Shown piece by piece: positions 34,100-43,534 of a DNA stretch of 64,000 bases (position 1 is the stretch's first letter; the number at the start of each line of letters is the position of its first letter). The notes under the pieces are model-generated. The model was given only the letters and a program-made list of their open reading frames with translations. It was not told the DNA's origin and did not search any database. The stretch is from Micromonospora sp. NBC_01796 (lineage in GTDB: Bacteria > Actinomycetota > Actinomycetes > Mycobacteriales > Micromonosporaceae): positions 4,820,001 through 4,884,000 of the forward strand of contig NZ_CP109078.1 of the NCBI RefSeq assembly GCF_035917455.1, read 5' to 3'. A program made the translations under genes and the position numbers.

Positions 34100-35057
34100 T
34101 TCCAGGGGATCCGACCCGTCCGATCCGGCCGGACTCTTCGTGATCAACAGGTGTCCCTCCGTCGATTGACGGAGTGCGGGTGCCGACGGGTCATCGATTC
34201 GTCGGATGGCAACGGACCGATGGTGTGGTGGGATCGACGGATGGCCGTACAGCGTCGTACGACCGGTCAGCGCGAGGTTCTGCCGAACCGGGGTTCGACG
34301 CGTAGCCGGGTCCGGTCCGCAGCGCCATCCTGATCTCCAGCCACGGCGGCGTCGGACCCGTCAACTTAGGCCAGTACGGTGAGAGTGCCTGGTACGGCTT
34401 GCCACAGTCCCGCGATGGTCACCACCACCGATGAGCTGGGCCGTTCCGGGGGACCGCCCACACGGCGACGGCGACAAAGAGCAAGAGGAGGCCGGATGGC
34501 GCACGGGGAGGCCGAGCATGGCTGCGCCCGCGGCGATCAGCCGCTGTTCCGGGGTGACCAGGACGAGCAGTCGACTTCCTTCACGGGTAAGCCGATGCGT
34601 TGGGTCTGCGGAGCAGTGCCGGCCGGAGCCGAGGTGGCACCCGGCTCCGGCGCGACCGGGGTGGGCGCTTCCGGCGTCGGCCCGGCGTTGACCGGCCCGG
34701 CCCCGGTCGGCGGTCCACCGATGGCGGAGCCGCTGGTGGACGACGGTGTGGTGGAGGTGGCGGTGGGTTCCCTGGTGCCCCGGCAGCGGATCGGCGACCC
34801 GGCCGGAACGTCCGTCACGACCAGCCCGGCGACCGGCGACACCGAGCCGGTGGACCCGGTCGACCAGGTCGGTGACGAGTTGCAGCGGGCGCCGTCCTGC
34901 CAGCCGGATCTGCCCGGATGGGCCGGTGGGCACCGGCACGGCGCGGTCCGGCCACGAGTACGCGGGGACCGGCGGCAGCGACCACCGGACCGGTGGTGCT
35001 GAGTTGACGGCCAGCCGTGCCCGGAAACCGGGTGCGGTGTCACCGCCCCCGGTGGTG
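34100..35057. other. Kilobase without a confident gene
   Basis: A small 7-bp hairpin at 34157-34174 may end the PAP2 transcript. Beyond it no frame looks like a whole protein. On the minus strand three frames each carry a protein-like piece in turn: SAPPVRWSLPPVPAYSW near 34960, a Thr/Ser/Pro linker such as TATSTTPSSTSGS near 34740, and LLVLVTPEQRLIAAGAAMLG near 34560, then a helix GLLLLFVAVAVWAV ending in a stop at 34419. That would be a degenerate exported protein. A plus-strand frame, 34379-35002, is open but acidic and repetitive. I cannot decide between a pseudogene and non-coding DNA. Confidence 0.4.
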
Positions 35058-35708
35058 TCAGCGGGTGCGGCGGCGGACCAGCAGCGAGATGCCGGCCAGG
35101 CAGATCGTGATCGCGACGACCACGGCACCGTTGAGCAGCAGCAGGCTGCGCAGGTCGGTGAGGACCCGGGAGAGGTCCTTGCCCGGGGTCAGGGAGTCTT
35201 CCTTGATCACCCGCTCGCCGCCGCCGATCCCGCCGTTGACCATGCTGGCCTGATTGGGCAGTGGCACCCCGGCGGCCTGCAACGTCTCGTTCATCGAGAG
35301 TCGGCCGAAGAACCAGGCCGGGGCGACGGTGGTGCCGTCGGGCTGCTTCGTCGGGCGGTACGCCCGAGGTCCGCCCTTGGCCAGCGGGTAGAGGTCGTAG
35401 GTCTGCTTCGCCACGTCGTCGGTCAGGACCGTCACGATGTACTTCGGGCCGAGGTCGCCGGCAGGCGGGGAACTGGTCTGTCCGGTGCCGCCCAGCCAGC
35501 CGACCTGGTCGAGCACGGCGGCGAAGATCTCCTGGTCGCCCTCGGCGCGGATGACCAGCGGGGCGGCGACCCCGTCGCCGGTGATGGTGACCGAGTTCGG
35601 TGCGGGTGCCGGTGCGGCGGACGCGGGGGTCGCCAGGCCGAGCCAGGAACCGACCGCGATCAGCAGCGCGGCGACGACCGTGAGTCGGTGCTTCTGCCCT
35701 CTGATCAT
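35058..35708 (-). CDS. Unknown exported protein with C-terminal membrane anchor
   Basis: 216 aa. Signal peptide (VVAALLIAVGSWLGLATPASA) at the start and one helix with a basic tail at the end (AVVVAITICLAGISLLVRRR), so type I topology with an extracellular body of about 150 aa (YIVTVLTDDVAKQTYDLYPL; AWFFGRLSMNETLQAAGVPL). I do not recognise the family, but it looks like conserved actinobacterial envelope proteins. ATG at 35708 with GGAGG. Upstream, 230 bases separate it from the divergent CopC gene. Confidence 0.75.
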   Translation of the reverse strand: MIRGQKHRLTVVAALLIAVGSWLGLATPASAAPAPAPNSVTITGDGVAAPLVIRAEGDQEIFAAVLDQVGWLGGTGQTSSPPAGDLGPKYIVTVLTDDVAKQTYDLYPLAKGGPRAYRPTKQPDGTTVAPAWFFGRLSMNETLQAAGVPLPNQASMVNGGIGGGERVIKEDSLTPGKDLSRVLTDLRSLLLLNGAVVVAITICLAGISLLVRRRTR

Positions 35709-35939
35709 CGCTGACCTCCCCGCCCCGTTCGATGGATGGCCTTGATGCAGGTCACGCACTGGTGTTGTTCGGAGTGCGGTCTGCTGCCGGGGCAGGTTCG
35801 TCGCGCTCACTACACAGACTCCGCAGAACGCCGCTCGGTTGCACCTGTTCGAGCAGTATTTGGAACTATCTGCGATCTAGGGTCGACTTAATGACGAGCC
35901 GTCGATCGGTGGCCGAATCGTATCTTCGCGGAGGACTCC

Positions 35940-36548
35940 ATGGGGGGCAAATCAATCCGGGCCGCCGGCCTGCTGCTGGCCGCGATCGCCGGTGTGGCAA
36001 GCGTTGCGCTGACGGCGACGCCCGCCGCCGCGCACAACTCGCTGACCAGCAGCGATCCGAAAGACGGGGCCAGCCTGGCCAAGGCACCCGCTCAGGTGAC
36101 CCTGACCTTCCTGGCCCGGCTCGACCCTCGGGCCACGAAAATCACCCTTACCGGACCGGATAACGTTTCGGCCGCAAGTGCCGCGCCGACCTTTTCCGGC
36201 TCCAAGGCCACGGTGGGGTTCCGGCCCGGACCAGCCGGCCTCTACACCGTCGGGTACGAGCTTCCATCCAGCGACGGCCACCCCATCAAGGGCAAAATCA
36301 AGTTCACCCTCACCGTAGGCACAACCCCCACCGAGCCCCCCACCCCATCGGCAACCCCAGCCGCAGCACCCACACCCACACCGTCCGCCACCACACCCGC
36401 CCCCGCCCTAACCCCACTGGCCGGCAGCGGCCAGGACAAGGACGGCGACTCAACCTGGTGGCCCTGGGCCATCGGCGCCGCCGTCGTACTGCTCGCAGCG
36501 CTGATCGGCACCCTGCTGACCCGACGCCACCGCTCCCGCACCACCTGA
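35940..36548 (+). CDS. CopC-domain exported protein, membrane anchored
   Basis: 202 aa. After the signal peptide the mature protein starts with His (AHNSLTSSDPKDGASLAKAP), as in CopC, where the N-terminal His helps bind copper(II). The beta-sandwich ends about residue 120 (SSDGHPIKGKIKFTLTV, with the second conserved His). A Pro/Thr linker and a C-terminal helix (WAIGAAVVLLAALIGTLL) anchor it. The CopD partner domain is absent. ATG at 35940 with GGAGGA. Confidence 0.88.
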   Translation: MGGKSIRAAGLLLAAIAGVASVALTATPAAAHNSLTSSDPKDGASLAKAPAQVTLTFLARLDPRATKITLTGPDNVSAASAAPTFSGSKATVGFRPGPAGLYTVGYELPSSDGHPIKGKIKFTLTVGTTPTEPPTPSATPAAAPTPTPSATTPAPALTPLAGSGQDKDGDSTWWPWAIGAAVVLLAALIGTLLTRRHRSRTT

Positions 36549-36606
36549 CCAAGCAACCAACCGATCGATCCAGCCACTGAAGCAACTAAACCCTGACGAG
36601 CGAAAG

Positions 36607-36675
36607 GTGGGGGCCCGCCGTGCCCGCGGCGGGGATCAAGCCTGACGACCCAGAGCGGGCACGGCGGGCCCCCAC
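36607..36675. terminator. Bidirectional terminator between the copC-like gene and gltX
   Basis: A perfect 21-bp inverted repeat (36607-36627 and 36655-36675; core GGGCCCGCCGTGCCCGC) with a 27-nt loop, placed between convergent genes. An A-rich stretch follows on the plus side (AGAACAAAAGATC). Confidence 0.75.
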
Positions 36676-36691
36676 CCACCAGAACAAAAGA

Positions 36692-38101
36692 TCAGGGCAA
36701 CCGAACCCGAGCCCCCCGCAACCGCGCGAGCGTACGCTCCCGCCCCAGCACCGTCAGCGACTCGAACAACGGCAGCCCTACCGTACGACCCGTCACCGCG
36801 ACGCGTACCGGTGCCTGGGTCTTGCCGAGCTTCAACCCCCGCTCGGCGCCGACCTGCTCCAGCGTCGTCTTCAACGGCTCGGTGTCCCACGTCTCCAACG
36901 CCTCGAAGGCGGCGATCGCGGCGTCGAGCAGCTCGGCCGAGCCCTCCTTCATCGTCTTCGCCCAGGCCGCCTCGTCGATCAGCGGGCTGGCCAGGAAGAG
37001 GAAGTCGACGTTCGGCACGATCTCGCTCATGACCGCAATCCGGGTCTGGGCCAGTGCCGCCACCGCCGCGAACGCGGCCGGGTCGAACTCGTCCGGCTCC
37101 CAGGGCGGCGGGGCGATCGTGTCGGTGCCGGTCAGCCACGGCTGGCAGGTGGCGATGAACTCCTCGACCGGCAGGGCGCGGATGTAGTCGCCGTTGAAGG
37201 CGCGCAGCTTCTTCTCGTCGAAGAAGGCCGGTGAGGGGTTGACCTCCTCCAGCCGGAACTCCGACTCGATCACCGACCAGGGCACGATCTCCCGGTCGCC
37301 GGACGGCGCCCAGCCGAGCAGCATCAGGTAGTTGCGCATGGCCGAGGCCAGGTAGCCCTCGTCCTTGTACGCCTCTAGGGCCACCTTGTCGCGCCGCTTG
37401 GAGAGCTTCTGCCGCTTCTCGTTGACCACCACCGGCACGTGTGCCCAGATCGGGGGCTTCACCCCGAGGGCCTCCCAGAGCAGTTGCTGCTTGGGGGTGT
37501 TCGGCAGGTGCTCCTCGGCCCGGATGACGTGACTGATCTCCATGATCATGTCGTCCACGACGTTGGCCAGCAGGAAGACCGGCGACCCGTCGCCCCGGGC
37601 GATCACGAAGTCCTCGATCAGCCGGTTCTCGAAGGTCGGCTCGCCCCGGATCAGGTCGACCACCACGGTCTCGCCCTCGTCCGGCGTACGGAAGCGCAGC
37701 GCGCGACCCTCGCCCGGCCCGAGGTTCTTGTCGCGGTGGTAGCCGTCGTAACCCTGGTACTGCGAACCGGTGCGGGCCTGGACCGCCTCACGGGTGCAGT
37801 CGCAGTAGTAGGCGCGACCGAGGCCGTAGAGCTTCTCGGCGGCGGCCCGGTGCTGGTCGGCGTTGGCGGACTGGAAGTACGGGCCCTCGTAGCTGCCGCG
37901 TTCGATGCCGATCCACTCCAGCGCGGAGAGGATGCCCTCGGTCCATTCGGGCTTGTTCCGGGCAGCGTCGGTGTCCTCGACCCGGAGGACAAAAACACCG
38001 CCCTGTTGCCGGGCGTAGATCCAGTTCTGGAGGGCCGAGCGGGCACCGCCGACGTGGAACATGCCAGTCGGGGAGGGGGCGAAGCGTACGCGTACCGTCA
38101 C
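36692..38101 (-). CDS. gltX: Glutamyl-tRNA synthetase
   Basis: 469 aa, normal length. Class I synthetase charging tRNA-Glu, and usually also tRNA-Gln in actinomycetes. HIGH motif variant HVGG at 16-19 ([15 protein letters not shown]) and the KMSKS variant KLSKR are present. The zinc region shows the pattern [12 protein letters not shown] start at 38101. Essential gene, divergent from the ion transporter. Confidence 0.95.
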   Translation of the reverse strand: MTVRVRFAPSPTGMFHVGGARSALQNWIYARQQGGVFVLRVEDTDAARNKPEWTEGILSALEWIGIERGSYEGPYFQSANADQHRAAAEKLYGLGRAYYCDCTREAVQARTGSQYQGYDGYHRDKNLGPGEGRALRFRTPDEGETVVVDLIRGEPTFENRLIEDFVIARGDGSPVFLLANVVDDMIMEISHVIRAEEHLPNTPKQQLLWEALGVKPPIWAHVPVVVNEKRQKLSKRRDKVALEAYKDEGYLASAMRNYLMLLGWAPSGDREIVPWSVIESEFRLEEVNPSPAFFDEKKLRAFNGDYIRALPVEEFIATCQPWLTGTDTIAPPPWEPDEFDPAAFAAVAALAQTRIAVMSEIVPNVDFLFLASPLIDEAAWAKTMKEGSAELLDAAIAAFEALETWDTEPLKTTLEQVGAERGLKLGKTQAPVRVAVTGRTVGLPLFESLTVLGRERTLARLRGARVRLP

Positions 38102-38273
38102 GGGCCAAGCCTACGGGCGACCCCGTACGCCCCCGCCACCAGGTTTCCGAACGGTCCGATTATCGTCGCCTCCGGCCATCGCGCCGCTGACCAGGGCTGG
38201 TCAACGGTGCAGAACCGGTCGATCGGCGGCAACCGGCCGCAACGTGGACGAGAGCGGGCGAGGGGAGGCGCGG

Positions 38274-39488
38274 ATGGTCCGGCTGGATGCCGTACGCCGG
38301 TTGGCTCCGGTGCGGCGGCTGGACTGGTCGGCGTGGCTGGCGCTCGGTCTGTTCGCCCTCGGTCTGGTGCTGCTCGCCACCGGGCTGGTGCCGGCGGCCG
38401 ACGCCGACGCCACCCTGCACCGGATCGCCCCGATCCTGGTTTTCCTGTTCGCGGTGCTGATCCTGGCCGAGTTGGCCGCGCGGGCCGAGTTCTTCGACGT
38501 CCTGGCCGCCCGGATGGCGATCGCCGCACGGGGCAGCTATCCGGCGCTGTTCGGGCTGAGCGTGGCCCTGGCCGCGGCGACCACCATGATCCTCAACCTG
38601 GACACGACGGCGGTCCTGCTCACCCCGGTGATGCTGGCGGTCGCGGCCCGCGCCGGGATCGCCCCGCTGCCGCTGGCGATGACCACGATCTGGCTGGCGA
38701 ACACGGCGAGCCTGCTTCTGCCGGTGTCGAACCTGACCAACCTGCTCGCCGCCGACCGGGTGGGTCTGCCGGTCCTCGGGTTCGCCGAGCGGATGGCGCT
38801 GCCGCAGCTCGCGGCGCTGGTGGCGACCGCGGCCTGCCTCTGGTTCTGCTACTGGCGCCGGGGGCTGCGATCCGAATCGCGCTACCAGCCGCCGCCGCGC
38901 TTTCACCCCCGCGACCTGGTCCTGTTCCGGGTGGCCGCGCTGACCTGCGGGTTCTTCGTGGTGGGCATCCTGGTCGGGGTGCCGATCGCGGTGGTGTCGG
39001 TGGTCGGCGCGGTGGTCCTGCTGGTGGCGTTCGCCGTCCGGGACCGGGCACAGGTGCGCTGGGCGCTGATCCCGTGGCGGCTGCTGGCCCTGGTCAGCGG
39101 GATGTTCCTGATCGTGGACGCGGTCGGCCGGCTCGGCCTGTCCCGGCTGCTGGGTGTCCTGGTCGGTGTCGATCCCGGCCTGGGTGGGGTGTGGCGGGCC
39201 GCGGCCACCGGCGGCGTACTGGCCAACCTGATCAACAACCTGCCGGCGTACGTGGCCGCCGAGGCGGTGGTCCCCCTCGGCCACACCAACCAGCTCCTCG
39301 GCCTGCTGATCGGGACCAACGCCGGACCGCTGGTGCTGCCCTGGGCGTCCCTGGCGACCCTGCTGTGGCTGGAACGGTGCCGGGCCGCCGGGTTGAGCCC
39401 ACGCTGGCCGCGCTTCCTGCGTACGGGCGCGTTGACCGCGATCGTGACGGTCGCCGCCGCCGTGAGCGTCCTGCTCCTGGAACGGTGA
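38274..39488 (+). CDS. ArsB/NhaD/SLC13-type ion transporter
   Basis: 404 aa with about 10-12 helices. The fold repeats of the ion transporter superfamily are visible: TTMILNLDTTAVLLTPVMLA in the first half and GGVLANLINNLPAYVAAEAV in the second, each a re-entrant hairpin motif with conserved Asn. Could carry arsenite, dicarboxylates or sodium/proton; the substrate is not readable. ATG at 38274 has GGGGAGG upstream. Confidence 0.8.
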   Translation: MVRLDAVRRLAPVRRLDWSAWLALGLFALGLVLLATGLVPAADADATLHRIAPILVFLFAVLILAELAARAEFFDVLAARMAIAARGSYPALFGLSVALAAATTMILNLDTTAVLLTPVMLAVAARAGIAPLPLAMTTIWLANTASLLLPVSNLTNLLAADRVGLPVLGFAERMALPQLAALVATAACLWFCYWRRGLRSESRYQPPPRFHPRDLVLFRVAALTCGFFVVGILVGVPIAVVSVVGAVVLLVAFAVRDRAQVRWALIPWRLLALVSGMFLIVDAVGRLGLSRLLGVLVGVDPGLGGVWRAAATGGVLANLINNLPAYVAAEAVVPLGHTNQLLGLLIGTNAGPLVLPWASLATLLWLERCRAAGLSPRWPRFLRTGALTAIVTVAAAVSVLLLER

Positions 39489-39495
39489 CGGCGGC

Positions 39496-40773
39496 TCAGG
39501 GTACGGAGCGGATGTTGACCACCAGGGCGCTGCCGAGCAGGGTGACGGCGGCGGTGACCGCGTACAGGGTGGGGTAGCCGCCGAGGTGGACCACGATCGG
39601 GGCGGAGAGCGCCGGCCCGAGCACCTGCGGGGCCGCATTGGCAATGTTGATCACGCCGAGGTCCTTGCCCCGGTCGGTGGCCACCGGCAGCACCTGCGTG
39701 ATCAGGGCCGCGTCGACCGCCAGGTAGACGCCGTAACCGGCACCGAGCAGGAGTGCCGCGACCAGGGCGGCGGGCCAGATCGGCCAGGCGGCGAGCAGCA
39801 GGGCCGCCACCGCCATGATCACACCGGACCAGATGACAAAAACCTTCCGCCGCCCGGTCCGGTCCGACAGCCGTCCGGAGACGACGGCGGTGGCCATCAT
39901 CCCGGCGGTGTAGAGCAGGATCAGGACCAGCAGGCCCGCTTCCGGGTCGCCGTGGCGGACCTTGTCCTGGAGGAAGTAGAGCAGGTAGAGGGTGCCGAGG
40001 GCGTTGCCCATCTGGACCAGGAACCGGGTCCCCCAAGCCCAGGCGAAGTCCGGGTGCCGGCGCGGGCTGATCCACATTCCGGCGATCAGTTCCCGCCACC
40101 GCAGCTCGGACCGGTGCGTACGCGGCAACGGGTCGTCCGGGGTGAGCAGGGCGAACGGGAGCGCCAGCAGCAGCAGCGCACCCGCGATCACCAGGTAACC
40201 GGCGCGGGTGCCGGTGACCACGGTGGTGACCAGGACCGCACCGACCACCAGCCCGAGCGCCTGCGGGATGCCGACCCACCCGGAGACCCCGCCCCGCTGC
40301 ACCACCGGCACCCGGTCCGGGATGGCGGCGGTCAGGGCGGCGAGCATGGCGTTGAGGCTGAGCTGGGCGGCGACCCAGGCCAGGGCCACGCCGAGGATGG
40401 TCCGCTGCTGGGCGAGGAGCAGGAACGAACCGGCGGCGAGCAGTGCGCCGAGGACCGTCCAGACGTGCCGGCGCCCGACCGCCCGACCCCACAGCCGCAG
40501 GGAGGTACGGTCCGACAGCGCCCCGGCCAGCGGGTTCGCCAGTACTGCGGCGAGCGCCCCGAGCCCGGTCACCACCGCCAGCATCCCCTCCTTGCCGACC
40601 GGTGAGATCGACTCGACCTGCTGCGGGAGCAGGATCTGGATCGGGGTGAAGAACGCCATCCAGACGCCGAGGTTGGCGCCGAAGATCAGTGCGATCCAGC
40701 CACGGCGTACCGGGACGGTCGGTTCGGTGAGAGCGGCGGGCAGGGACGCCGGTACGGGCTGCACGGTGGTCAT
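39496..40773 (-). CDS. MFS sugar-type transporter
   Basis: 425 aa, 12 helices (LIFGANLGVWMAFFTPIQIL at the start; motif A-like SDRTSLRLWGRAVGRRH; a second at SGRLSDRTGRRK). Its start overlaps the stop of the GH1 beta-glucosidase gene by 4 bases (ATGA), so it probably imports the glycoside, or exports product, handled by that enzyme. It resembles the glycoside-pentoside-hexuronide and sucrose carriers. Convergent with the ion transporter, 7 bases apart. Confidence 0.85.
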   Translation of the reverse strand: MTTVQPVPASLPAALTEPTVPVRRGWIALIFGANLGVWMAFFTPIQILLPQQVESISPVGKEGMLAVVTGLGALAAVLANPLAGALSDRTSLRLWGRAVGRRHVWTVLGALLAAGSFLLLAQQRTILGVALAWVAAQLSLNAMLAALTAAIPDRVPVVQRGGVSGWVGIPQALGLVVGAVLVTTVVTGTRAGYLVIAGALLLLALPFALLTPDDPLPRTHRSELRWRELIAGMWISPRRHPDFAWAWGTRFLVQMGNALGTLYLLYFLQDKVRHGDPEAGLLVLILLYTAGMMATAVVSGRLSDRTGRRKVFVIWSGVIMAVAALLLAAWPIWPAALVAALLLGAGYGVYLAVDAALITQVLPVATDRGKDLGVINIANAAPQVLGPALSAPIVVHLGGYPTLYAVTAAVTLLGSALVVNIRSVP

Positions 40774-42104
40774 GCTTGACCGCTGATCAGGTCGTGGTAC
40801 CAGGCGTACGAGGTTTTCGGGGTGCGAGCCTGGGTGTCGAAGTCGACGTGCACCAGGCCGAACCGTTTCGTGAACCCCTCGGCCCACTCGAAGTTGTCCA
40901 ACAGCGACCAGACGTAGTAACCGCGTACGTCGACGCCGTCGGCCATCGCCCGGTGCAGTGCGCGCAGGTGCCCGTCGAGGTAGGCCACCCGTTCAGGATC
41001 GTCGCATCGACCGTCCGCGTCGATCGTGTCTTCGTACGAGCAGCCGCCCTCCGTGATGTGGATCGGGGGGAGGTTGTCGCCGTACTCGCGGTGCAGTCCG
41101 GTGAGCAGTTCGTGCAGCCCGTCCGGGTCGACCGGCCAGCCGAAGCTGGTGGTCGGGTAGCCGTCCAGCGGCACCAGGTCGAACGGGAGCGGGCTGTCCG
41201 GGTCGGTTGGCGCGCGTACGCCGGTGGGGTTGTAGTAGTTGACGCCGAGCGCGTCGATCGGCGCGGCGATGGTGTCGAGGTCGCTCGCGTGCACGATGGA
41301 CGGGTCGGTGCCGGGGATCTCGGGGTAGCCGCGACCGAGGATCGGGTCGGTGAACAGCCGGTTGTGCAGGGCGTCGTAGGCCGCACCGGCGGCCCGGTCG
41401 TCGTCGGTGGAACCCTGGAGGCGGACCGGGGAGTAGTTGTTGGTGATGCCGATCGGGCTGGTGGTCAGGGCGCGCAGGGCGGTCACCGCGAGCCCGTGCC
41501 CGAGGAGTTGGTGGTGGGCGACCGGGAACGCGTCGAAGAGCTGCTGCCGGCCGGGGGCGTGGACGCCGAGCCCGTATCCGAAGCTCATGTGGACGAACGG
41601 TTCGTTGAGCGTGATCCAGAGTTTGACCCGGTCACCGAGCCGGCCGGCGACCAGGCTCGCGTAGTCGGCGAACCGCCCGGCGGTGTCGCGGGCCAGCCAC
41701 CCGCCCCTGTCCTCGAGGGCCTGCGGCAGGTCCCAGTGGAACAGGGTGGCGACCGGGTCGATGCCCCGGTCGAGGAGGGCGTCGACCAGTCGGTCGTAGA
41801 AGTCGAGGCCGTCGGGGTTGGCCGGGCCGGTCCCGTCCGGCTGGACCCGGGGCCAGGCGATCGAGAAACGGTACGCCCCGACGCCGAGCCCGGCGAGCAG
41901 TTCGACGTCCTCGGCGTACCGGTGGTAGTGGTCGCAGGCGACGTCCCCGGTGCTCCCGTCGACGACCGTCCCGGGGGTGCGGGTGAAGGTGTCCCAGATC
42001 GACGGTCGGCGGCCGTCTTCGCTGGTCGCGCCCTCGATCTGGTACGCCGAGGTGGAGACGCCGAAGGTGAATCCGGCGGGAAACTCGGGCAGCCGAGCGC
42101 TCAT
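40770..42104 (-). CDS. GH1 beta-glucosidase
   Basis: 444 aa, cytoplasmic. Retaining glycosidase of family 1: FPAGFTFGVSTSAYQIEGA at the start, general acid Glu in TLNEPF, nucleophile Glu in ITEGG near residue 352. The residue after the nucleophile is Gly rather than the usual Asn (ITENG). Other conserved positions, YYVWSLLDNFEWAEGF and RFGLVHVDF, are intact, so I expect an active enzyme on cellobiose-like beta-glucosides. ATG at 42104 follows GAGGAGG. First gene of a two-gene operon with the MFS carrier. Confidence 0.92.
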   Translation of the reverse strand: MSARLPEFPAGFTFGVSTSAYQIEGATSEDGRRPSIWDTFTRTPGTVVDGSTGDVACDHYHRYAEDVELLAGLGVGAYRFSIAWPRVQPDGTGPANPDGLDFYDRLVDALLDRGIDPVATLFHWDLPQALEDRGGWLARDTAGRFADYASLVAGRLGDRVKLWITLNEPFVHMSFGYGLGVHAPGRQQLFDAFPVAHHQLLGHGLAVTALRALTTSPIGITNNYSPVRLQGSTDDDRAAGAAYDALHNRLFTDPILGRGYPEIPGTDPSIVHASDLDTIAAPIDALGVNYYNPTGVRAPTDPDSPLPFDLVPLDGYPTTSFGWPVDPDGLHELLTGLHREYGDNLPPIHITEGGCSYEDTIDADGRCDDPERVAYLDGHLRALHRAMADGVDVRGYYVWSLLDNFEWAEGFTKRFGLVHVDFDTQARTPKTSYAWYHDLISGQA

Positions 42105-42239
42105 CCACCCCTCCTCGAAACGCGAAAGTTGTTCGGACTGTAGTCCCTCGGCGTGTCGTTGGATAGGCGTCCGGTTTGGTGCCAATATGCGCATAAGCTC
42201 CGAATGTTCGTACGATGTCCTCAATGGAGGCAGCTAGAG

Positions 42240-42683
42240 ATGATGCTCATTGAACGCAGCGTGCGGGTGGCAGCGAACATCGACGCGGTATGGGACGTGG
42301 TCCAGCGCGCCGAGCGGCTGCCGGCCTGGCTCGCTGGAGTACGCCAGGCCGAGGTCCTCTCGGGTGAGGGTTTCGGCCGGCGGCAACGTGTTCGGGTCAT
42401 CCGTGGCCCGGCGGTGGACGCCGAGGTGATCGCCTACCAGGCACCCACGCTGATCGCCTGGCGCGAGCGGATCGAGGGGTCCGGCGCCCGCGCCGAGGCC
42501 CGTACCGAGGTCTACGTGGAACTCGCCCCCGACGGGGACGACGCCACCGCGGTCCGGCTGATCATGGTCCGGTGGCCCGCCGGCCCGATCCGCGGCGCCC
42601 TGCTGCGCTGGGGCATGCGGCGCGTCGGCGCCAACCTGGAAGGCTCACTGGAACGGCTCACCGGCCTCGCCACCGTGAGCTGA
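42240..42683 (+). CDS. SRPBCC-family protein
   Basis: 147 aa. A START/Bet v1-like hydrophobic-pocket protein: opens with IERSVRVAANIDAVWDVVQR, continues with the strand pattern RVRVIRGPAVDAEVIAYQ, and ends in a long helix (GANLEGSLERLTGLA). It probably binds a lipid or aromatic ligand; nothing more specific. ATG at 42240 (a second ATG follows) with GGAGG upstream. Convergent with the CGNR gene. Confidence 0.82.
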   Translation: MMLIERSVRVAANIDAVWDVVQRAERLPAWLAGVRQAEVLSGEGFGRRQRVRVIRGPAVDAEVIAYQAPTLIAWRERIEGSGARAEARTEVYVELAPDGDDATAVRLIMVRWPAGPIRGALLRWGMRRVGANLEGSLERLTGLATVS

Positions 42684-42734
42684 TCCTCTCGACGGCCCGT
42701 CTTTTCGGTGTGGTGCTCGTGTCGCGCCGACGCG

Positions 42735-43406
42735 TTACGGAATGACGGTCTGCTGTCGGCGGCGGTGGCCGGCGACCTTGTGCCGGTTGCCGCACCGCTG
42801 CATCGAACACCAGCGCCGCCGGCCGGGGCGGGACGTGTCCAGGTAGAGCAGGGCACAGTTGTCCCCGGCGCACCTGCGTACCCGGTCGATGGCGGCGGTG
42901 CCGAAGATCCGTACCGCGTCGCGGGCGATCTCGGTGACGAACTGACCGGCGGTGACCGGCCGCTGCCAACCGGCCGCCCCGGTCACCGGATCCCACCTCG
43001 GCACCAGCCCACGCCCGCCCGCCAACTCGTTGATCACCGCCAACTCGGCCCCGAACCGCCCCCCGCCCACGGCCGGCGCGTCACCGGTCGACCCCTCGCC
43101 CGGCGAGCCGTCGGCGCCCGTCGTCGCCACGGTGAACGCGACCGACCAGATCGCCTCGCGGAGTCGCCTCAGGTCGGCCAGGTCCTCGGGACCGGCGTCG
43201 ACCTCGGCCGGATCCACCCCGTGTGCCGCCAGGTCGAGCCGGCTGAGCGCGGCCCAGGTGACGATGTCGGCCGGGCTGTGCAGCACCTCGAACCTGGCCC
43301 GGAACCCCTCGCCGCCGGTGGTGCAGACCAGCTCCAGGCAGAGCGTTCCGGCGTCGAAGTCGAAGACCTGCCCGTCCGGGTGGTGCAGGGTGATGACGCC
43401 GGCCAT
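42735..43406 (-). CDS. CGNR zinc-finger regulator
   Basis: 223 aa. The C-terminus has the CGNR zinc finger, RCAGDNCALLYLDTS then RRRWCSMQRCGNRHK, with four cysteines. The N-terminal ABATE-like domain (DAGTLCLELVCT) is the usual partner and probably senses a ligand. Members are presumed stress-response transcription factors. A palindrome ends directly before its start codon, which has no ribosome site, so a leaderless, self-regulated message is likely. Confidence 0.88.
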   Translation of the reverse strand: MAGVITLHHPDGQVFDFDAGTLCLELVCTTGGEGFRARFEVLHSPADIVTWAALSRLDLAAHGVDPAEVDAGPEDLADLRRLREAIWSVAFTVATTGADGSPGEGSTGDAPAVGGGRFGAELAVINELAGGRGLVPRWDPVTGAAGWQRPVTAGQFVTEIARDAVRIFGTAAIDRVRRCAGDNCALLYLDTSRPGRRRWCSMQRCGNRHKVAGHRRRQQTVIP

Positions 43407-43427
43407 GTAACCACAATAGGCGGTTAC
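43407..43427 (-). promoter_or_regulatory. Operator and leaderless promoter of the CGNR gene
   Basis: GTAACC-N9-GGTTAC, perfect arms, sits immediately before the ATG at 43406. On the minus strand TATTGT ends six bases before the ATG, the correct distance for a -10 box with transcription starting at the A of the start codon. Confidence 0.55.
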
Positions 43428-43457
43428 CGGACGGCCGTTCCAGGCGAGGGGAAACGG

Positions 43458-43508
43458 CGCGGGCCCGTCCGGCTGGGCTGGGGGATCCAGCCAGCGGACG
43501 GGCCCGCG
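43458..43508 (-). terminator. Terminator after aceE
   Basis: A strong stem (CGCGGGCCCGTCC with its complement, extended inside by GGCTGG and CCAGCC) placed 27 bases past the aceE stop. Confidence 0.75.
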
Positions 43509-43534
43509 TGGAGACGTACCCGGGGACTATCCGA

